64,000 bases of DNA from Metellina segmentata. Its lineage: Eukaryota > Arthropoda > Arachnida > Araneae > Tetragnathidae. This document shows positions 59,428-64,000 of the stretch, in pieces. The position numbers and the translations under genes are program-made. Below the pieces are notes generated by a model. The model did no database searches. It saw only the letters and a list, made by a program, of their open reading frames with translations, and was not told the DNA's origin. The stretch spans positions 59,025,981 through 59,089,980 of the forward strand of contig OX375875.1 in assembly GCA_947359465.1 (NCBI GenBank), read 5' to 3'. The stretch's first letter is position 1; each line of letters opens with the position of its first letter.

Positions 59428-60499
59428 CACTGCTGGCCACCGTAAATGCAACACCCTGAAGGAAGCATGCAAATAATATGAACTTTACAACATGGACGTT
59501 CGATCGCATCCACCTCAGTGCACTACTTCACGTGATGACAGGCATAGTGTGCGTATGGCAGTGACGTATCGCTCAGCCACATCACGAACCATAGCACAGC
59601 ACATTCAGTCTGTAACGCATCATCCAGTGTCTGCGCGTACCATTCGACGCCGTTTACAGCAGAGTGGTCTGTCCGCAAGACGTCCATTGCTTTGTCTACA
59701 CTTGACGCAGAACCACAGACGTCTCCGCCGCCAATGGTGCGATGAAAGAAGGATGTGGACGGCAGATTGGAATGAAATTGTCTTTACTGACGAGTCACGC
59801 TTCTGTCTGCAACACCACGATGGTCTGATTCGAGTCTGGACACATCGTGGAGAGAGGATGCTGAACAGCTGCGTTATGCACCGCCACACTGGTCCTGCAC
59901 CGGGTATTATGGTATGGGGCGGTATTGGATATCACTCTCGCACTCCTCTAGTACGCATTGCCGGTACTTTAAACAGCCAGCGCTACATCTCCGAGGTGTT
60001 GGAGCCAGTTGTCCTTCCTTACCTTCAGGGCTTGCCCTCAGCCATATTTCAACAGGATATAGCGGGACCACACGTGGCACGCATTGTCCAAGGGTTCTTC
60101 GTCAATCGACAGATTGAATTGCTTCCCTTTCCAGCTGCCCAGCTCGCTCTCCGGATCTTTCGACGATACAAAACATGTGGTCCATGGTTGCTCAACGATT
60201 GACCCAGATTACATCCCCAGCTGCCACACCAGATCAACTTTGGCAACGTGTGGAAGCTGCTTGGTCTGCTGTACCCCAAGAACACATCCAAAGTATCTTT
60301 GAATCAATGCCGAGGCGTGTGGCAACGGTGATCTCCAACAATGGCGGCTACTCTGGCTACTGATTTTGGCAGGAACCACACTTCACAGAAGTCTATAAAT
60401 TTAATCATTTGATACATGGTCAACATGTTATCTACAAAATAAATTTTGTTGTGATATCTCTTGTCTTTCTTGGTGTTGCAATTTGGGTGGCCAGCAGTG
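59428..60499 (+). mobile_element. Tc1-like transposon D nested in Tigger
   Basis: Ends CACTGCTGGCCACCGTAAAT at the left and the reverse of CACTGCTGGCCACCCAAATT at the right, both continuing GCAACACC, with TA on both sides (59426-59427 and 60500-60501). 1072 bp, shorter than a standard Tc1. Confidence 0.92.
59492..60363 (+). pseudogene. Tc1 transposase pseudogene (element D) with catalytic Glu changed to Gln
   Basis: The frame has a helix-turn-helix (VSARTIRRRLQQSGL), FTDESRF (first Asp) and QQDIAGPHVA (second Asp; the family form has N-A-R/P here). At 60132-60145 the block CCAGCT is duplicated (CCAGCTgcCCAGCT), an 8-bp insertion that shifts the frame. In the restored frame the catalytic stretch reads ARSPDLSTIQNMW, where Gln (CAA, 60169-60171) replaces the usual Glu. 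The C-terminus ends NNGGYSGY at 60363. The first helix-turn-helix seems to be absent. Inactive for at least two reasons. Confidence 0.88.
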
Positions 60500-60652
60500 T
60501 AGTATGCAAGTATAAAATGTAAAACAAAATTGTTTTCATAGTCATTAATTACATTACTTTCCAAACAAAATTCGTTTTTTTTATTTACGGATATTTGATT
60601 ATCCGGATGGGGTCTGGTCCCAATTGATTCGGATAATTGTAAGATAAGATTG

Positions 60653-61127
60653 CGCAGGTAAGATTGCTGAGTCTATTTCTCTCTTCCATGTGAGAAAAAC
60701 ATTTTCTTGACTGGGGGCTCGTAATTTGGTACGTTTCTTGATGACAATTTTTCAGTCATAAACTGTCTGTTGGTCGGCCTGGGAAATGTCTTAACTTCCT
60801 GGCTCAAGTTAGAAGATCTTTGAACTATCAAAAGTAAAATATGTAACTTAAAACAATTTAACAACGATTTTGAAAATTAAATTTTTATGGTTGTGCAAAG
60901 ATATTTACAATTGTCTTTGTCAAGTATCGATTTTTCTTGCAAAGGACGTTACGAAATTGATCTCGACGGGTTTGCTCTCCGCTGCCATTTATATCGCAAT
61001 CTTGAGAACAAGCAACGTAGATTCAATCAGCTAATTAAAATCAAAAATTTAATTTGAATCCAACTGTTTCCCTTGAATCAGGAGTCGCCATAATGAGTTA
61101 TCCAACAAAAATATCCGATGTCTTTAA
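60653..61127. other. Intronic non-coding DNA
   Basis: No gene recognised; ends at the TTAA target site of the next element. Confidence 0.45.
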
Positions 61128-61624
61128 GGGGACCGGGAAGGCTCTATCTCTTCCATGTTAAATTCACGAAATTCAAGACCCTTTTTCTCAATAACTATAA
61201 TAGTAATCAACACAAAATTTTTATGGTGGTTAGACTGATATGTTATACAAACTTTAACAGCTCACTTTTTTTTTATTTAAAAATTTTAATTTTATAGAAA
61301 TTTTTAACTGAATATCACTTTTTAGATAGCATTTTTTAACACATTTAAATTTCTAAAAAATCCAATTTTCAAAAAATCAAAAAATTCCCGTGTTAAAATC
61401 TTTAGAGATATAACACAAATATGTCATAAAAATATTACGTCATTATGTTCAGTAGATTCTGAGAAAATGGGGCATGAAACTTAAAAATCTAAGTTTTGAG
61501 AAAAATGGATTTAAACATTTCAAATGAATTTTTATAAATAATTTTACGTCTAACCTTAATGAAATCCTGATTTATATAAAGGGTGATCTCTTTCATTTTT
61601 AATACATGTATCTTCAATTTTTTT

Positions 61625-61999
61625 TTATGCTTTTCTTTCTATGGCGGGCCATTTTACTGTATTAAGGAGAGTTTTCGCTCTCCATCGATAACACGGTCTT
61701 AGTCCAGTTTTCTCAAAAATTTGTATAAAATGGCAGCCTGGATTGATTTTAACTCTAGATAATGTATAGCACTTTATAATATTTCCACTGTTGCAGCAGG
61801 AAACAGTATCAAACACTCCCAGTTTTAAAGTTTGGATGGTTACAAATACATTTTTTGGAACGCGAGTCCAAATCACATTGTTCACCGATTCATTTGGGTT
61901 TTGAGTCTTTCCGTGAACACATTTTTTCAACAATTCTGGATTCGCCAAGTCTCTGAAATTTGATTTAATTGTCTTCAAAATGTAGGCAGTATAAGGCAA
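61625..61999 (-). pseudogene. Transposase C-terminal fragment of the Kolobok-like element
   Basis: A clean 124-codon minus-strand frame reads LLKKCVHGKTQNPNESVNNV then IWTRVPKNVF. This K-C-x-H-G-x-T-Q-N-x-N-E-S signature is common in uncharacterised invertebrate proteins that I associate with Kolobok-type transposases; that association is from memory. The rest of the protein is missing. The start of the frame at 61999 is unlikely to be a true start. Confidence 0.6.
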
Positions 62000-62355
62000 G
62001 GCAATATGTGTGTGTTTATCATGGTGCTAAAATTGCTAAAGGTGTGCTAAAATTGATGTGTATTAACACGTCAATTTTAGCTACAGCACGTTGAAATTTC
62101 CACCAGCTTTCATTCCCAACTGAACAAAGACCGTGATTTGGATTTAAGTTACTTGACAGTAAATAAAAATATTCTGCCCAGACAGATTGTTGCATATTGT
62201 GCAGAAAACCAACATTTATCCTTATTGCTAGTTCATAATAGATGAAATGTCATGTCTCAGAAAGTGCTAACTTATATCGCATGGTAAAATTAATAAAAAT
62301 AGTTGGAAAAAAACTAAATGATTACAGTTAACTCTACTGTTACCAGATTATCGAA

Positions 62356-62653
62356 TTTATTTTTTATTTTTATTTATTTTTTATTTTTATTTTTTTTCCC
62401 CTTCCTAATGGCGGGCACATTTGACCGAAGTCATTGGCCCCTACAAGGCCGGAATTGATGGCCACTTGTGAAGGAGCACCCAGTGGGAGGACCATCATTG
62501 CTCCTAACAATTACTTCGTAATTTTGCACCATGTTCAGATGACGAAGCAACACCTGAGCTGATATACGCTTACAAACATCCATGCCCGAACCCGGATTCG
62601 AACCGGGGACCTTCCGATCTAGAGGCTAACACCTTAACCACTATACCGGTCGG
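62356..62653 (-). repeat. SINE, head type II with a different tail, full length with target duplication
   Basis: A perfect 12-bp duplication, CAGATTATCGAA, flanks it (62344-62355 and 62654-62665). On the minus strand: head GACCGGTATAGTGGTTAAGG and CCGGTTCGAATCCGGG; link CATGGATGTTTGTAAGCGTA; body TCAGCTCAGGTGTTGCTTCG; then a tail unlike other SINEs here (GGTCCTCCCACTGGGTGCTC; GGCCTTGTAGGGGCCAATGA), ending in an A-rich run. It is inserted in the Kolobok-like element. Confidence 0.9.
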
Positions 62654-62930
62654 CAGATTATCGAAAATAATTTGAGTAAAGTAAAGTAAAAAATATAATA
62701 TACATTGTTGAGCAACAAAGATTAGAAATGTCCACAAACGGTTTGTTTACATTTGAAAGGCCGTGTCAGATGTGAAGTGCTTATTGGAAACGTGCATAAT
62801 TTTCAAACTTCCTCTTATTCTATTACCTAGTGTGATATATCATTGGAAAGAGGAGATTTTGAACTATATAAAGGAGCAATAAAATAGAAATTGATTTTTT
62901 AGTCGAATTTTGCTTTCCCGGTCCCCTTAA

Positions 62931-63211
62931 AGAAAATTATTACATAATCTCATTTTTGTTCATTAATTACTTCCGACATGGAGCACAGCGCAGTGCCTTG
63001 TGTTTGTTCTATTCCATTTCTTATTTGTTTTGTATAAAGGTGCCTTCTTAACAAATGCAAAAAGAAAATGCTTCTATGTACGACTCGGCAAATCCTTTTC
63101 AATCTTGAGTCCAATGTGTTGGGAGTCATATCCACAATGCTTTTCTCATCTTTTCATGAGAAAAGTATTCTTTTACAGTTAACTCTCCCTTATATACATC
63201 TTTCTTTTACA
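62931..63211. other. Intronic non-coding DNA
   Basis: Nothing recognised; overlapping short open frames have no motif. Confidence 0.4.
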
Positions 63212-63285
63212 GTCGACTCCCCATTATCCACGAGCGGTTTATCAGCTTAGCGGATTATCCGTGACCTTGTAACAATAAAACTTTT
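63212..63285 (+). repeat. Tigger/pogo-type terminus
   Basis: ACAGTCGACTCCCCATTATC and CGGATTATCCGTGACC have the form of Tigger terminal repeats (CAGTCGACTC...TTATCCG). Only one end is seen. Confidence 0.5.
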
Positions 63286-63443
63286 TGCGGCTGAAATTCT
63301 CGTCTAGAATGCTCGCCTTTCTTGCCAAGGGTAATAAATAAGGAGTTGACAGTATAAGTTTATAAGCCCAATGCTTCTCGCCTTATGAATGTCATGATGG
63401 TGAATGGCAGACCATCAATGAATTCAACGAAGCTGATATGAAA

Positions 63444-63760
63444 ATAGCCGACCAACCGGTATAGTGGTTAAGGTGTTAGCCTCTATATCGGAAGGTTCCT
63501 GGTTCGAATCCGGGTCCGGGCATGGATGTTTGTAAGCGTATGGTGTAGAGGCGGCTGGTGCACCTTAAATCTGTCGTGGCCGAAAGTCCTCACGTTCGGT
63601 TGGTGTGGACGTTTGGAGAGTGGGGTGCCAGCTCAGGTGTTGCTTCGTCCTCTGATCGTGGTTCAAAATTACGAGGTGTTGTCCTCGGATTTTTCCCTTA
63701 AGGGATTGATCCCGGACCGTCGTCAATAGCCCGTTGTGTAGCTCTAGTACGACGTTAACT
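63444..63760 (+). repeat. SINE, head type II joined to the common tail
   Basis: Head: CAACCGGTATAGTGGTTAAG and CTGGTTCGAATCCGGG. Link CATGGATGTTTGTAAGCGTA. Then the body of the type I SINEs: CTGGTGCACCTTAAATCTGT, GCCAGCTCAGGTGTTGCTTC, GGTTCAAAATTACGAGGTG. Tail: GATTGATCCCGGACCGTCGT, CAATAGCCCGTTGTG. It therefore combines the head of the 62356 SINE with the tail of the others. Confidence 0.85.
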
Positions 63761-63763
63761 AAA

Positions 63764-63835
63764 AAATTACCCGGACCGTCGCCAATAGCCCATTTTGTTT
63801 CTCCAGTGCAACGTTAATTAGAATACCTACCTACT
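63764..63835 (+). repeat. Extra SINE tail
   Basis: A second tail unit (CCCGGACCGTCGCCAATAGC; TCTCCAGTGCAACGTTAATT; ACCTACCTAC) directly follows the previous SINE, as if the tail had been duplicated. Confidence 0.75.
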
Positions 63836-63892
63836 TAACCTCATTATTATTTTGAAATTGAATAAGATGCAATGCTTGTAAGACGTAATCGC

Positions 63893-64000
63893 CAAGGGTT
63901 GACCTCGTCTGACCGTGATTCAAAGTTATGCGGTCCTGTCCTCGAATCTGTCTCTTCGGGATTGATCCCGGACTGTCGTCAATAGCCCGTTGTGTTTCTC
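63893..64000 (+). repeat. SINE body and tail, cut by the window end
   Basis: GGGTTGACCTCGTCTGACCG, then TCTTCGGGATTGATCCCGGA and GTCAATAGCCCGTTGTG, a third partial SINE in the cluster. Confidence 0.7.

Larger units (their letters stand above)
58999..60652 (+). mobile_element. Tigger/pogo element relic, split by a Tc1
   Basis: Left end after TA: CAATAGAACTCCAATTATCC. Right end, in reverse: CAATCTTATCTTACAATTAT then CCGA. Both resemble Tigger termini with the ATTATCCG core. The frame from 59110 encodes the acidic C-terminus of a Tigger/jerky-type transposase: SSDPGFQIFSDDEII, AGPSASKAFESL. The N-terminal CENP-B and DDE domains are gone. A complete Tc1 (59428-60499) lies between this coding relic and the right end. 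Confidence 0.75.
61128..62926 (-). mobile_element. Kolobok-like DNA transposon with TTAA target duplication
   Basis: Ends GGGGACCGGGAAGGC (61128) and, in reverse from 62926, GGGGACCGGGAAAGC, each flanked by TTAA (61124-61127 and 62927-62930). TTAA duplications are made by piggyBac and Kolobok elements; the G-rich ends do not fit piggyBac's CCC start. A decayed coding segment is inside (61625-61999) and a full-length SINE is nested (62356-62653). Confidence 0.75.

Noticed and set aside
61625..61999. Kolobok-like segment as a host gene exon
   Set aside because: It lies within matching terminal repeats flanked by TTAA, so it belongs to a transposon.
63450..63525. Possible tRNA genes (tRNA-like cloverleaf parts with box A and B)
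   Set aside because: The heads run directly into SINE bodies, recur in several copies, and the acceptor stems do not pair properly; they are SINE heads.

Overview
The window is repeat-rich, AT-rich eukaryotic DNA, almost certainly from an arthropod. A spider or other chelicerate is my best guess: the bodies of the tRNA-derived SINEs look like ones I remember from orb-weaver scaffolds, but that is memory and was not checked. No bacterial genes, operons, CRISPR arrays or genuine tRNA/rRNA genes are visible. Nearly all long open frames are either broken transposon genes or chance frames.

Two host genes are supported. (1) On the minus strand at 3331-7935 is the 5' part of a cell-surface receptor gene. 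Five exons with matching intron phases encode a signal peptide, one Ig domain, one fibronectin type III domain split by a phase-0 intron, and a transmembrane segment. The cytoplasmic tail lies beyond the left edge or was not found. (2) On the plus strand, a GC-rich promoter and non-coding first exon (about 41560-41924) are followed by a coding exon (44164-44306). That exon starts with the N-terminus of a class II phosphatidylinositol transfer protein (rdgB/PITPNM type). Its next exon is not in the window, so 44307-64000 is probably one long first coding intron.

All else is a dense graveyard of mobile elements. From left to right: a Ty1/copia gag-pol relic and a LINE RNase H tail (600-2935) next to or within the receptor gene; a Tc1 element in the receptor intron (3632-4842); a Helitron carrying a nested mariner (10488-13297); a short element with two inverted Helitron-like ends (15178-15372); a second Tc1 (18781-20259); a Helitron split by a PIF/Harbinger-like MITE (21050-22267); a second copy of the mariner-free Helitron (22547-24128); a truncated Tc1 (25071-25690); paired GC-palindrome Helitrons (26664-27310 and 39355-39999); a LINE reverse transcriptase relic (34737-35390); hAT MITEs; a mariner-like element with about 107-bp terminal repeats (36824-37552); LINE tails in the rdgB intron (48140-49120, 50100-50400); a minisatellite-like array (53595-54130); a 3.2-kb hAT with perfect 8-bp target duplication (54690-57870); a Tigger relic split by a Tc1 (58999-60652); and a Kolobok-like TTAA element split by a SINE (61128-62926).

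SINEs are scattered throughout. At least three different tRNA-like heads are joined to a shared central body and to at least two different tails, which is the most distinctive pattern I found. I see no convincing new gene system. The best leads are the modular SINEs, the small Ig-FN3 receptor, the upstream-ORF-loaded leader of the PITP gene, and the recurrent GC-rich Helitron palindromes.
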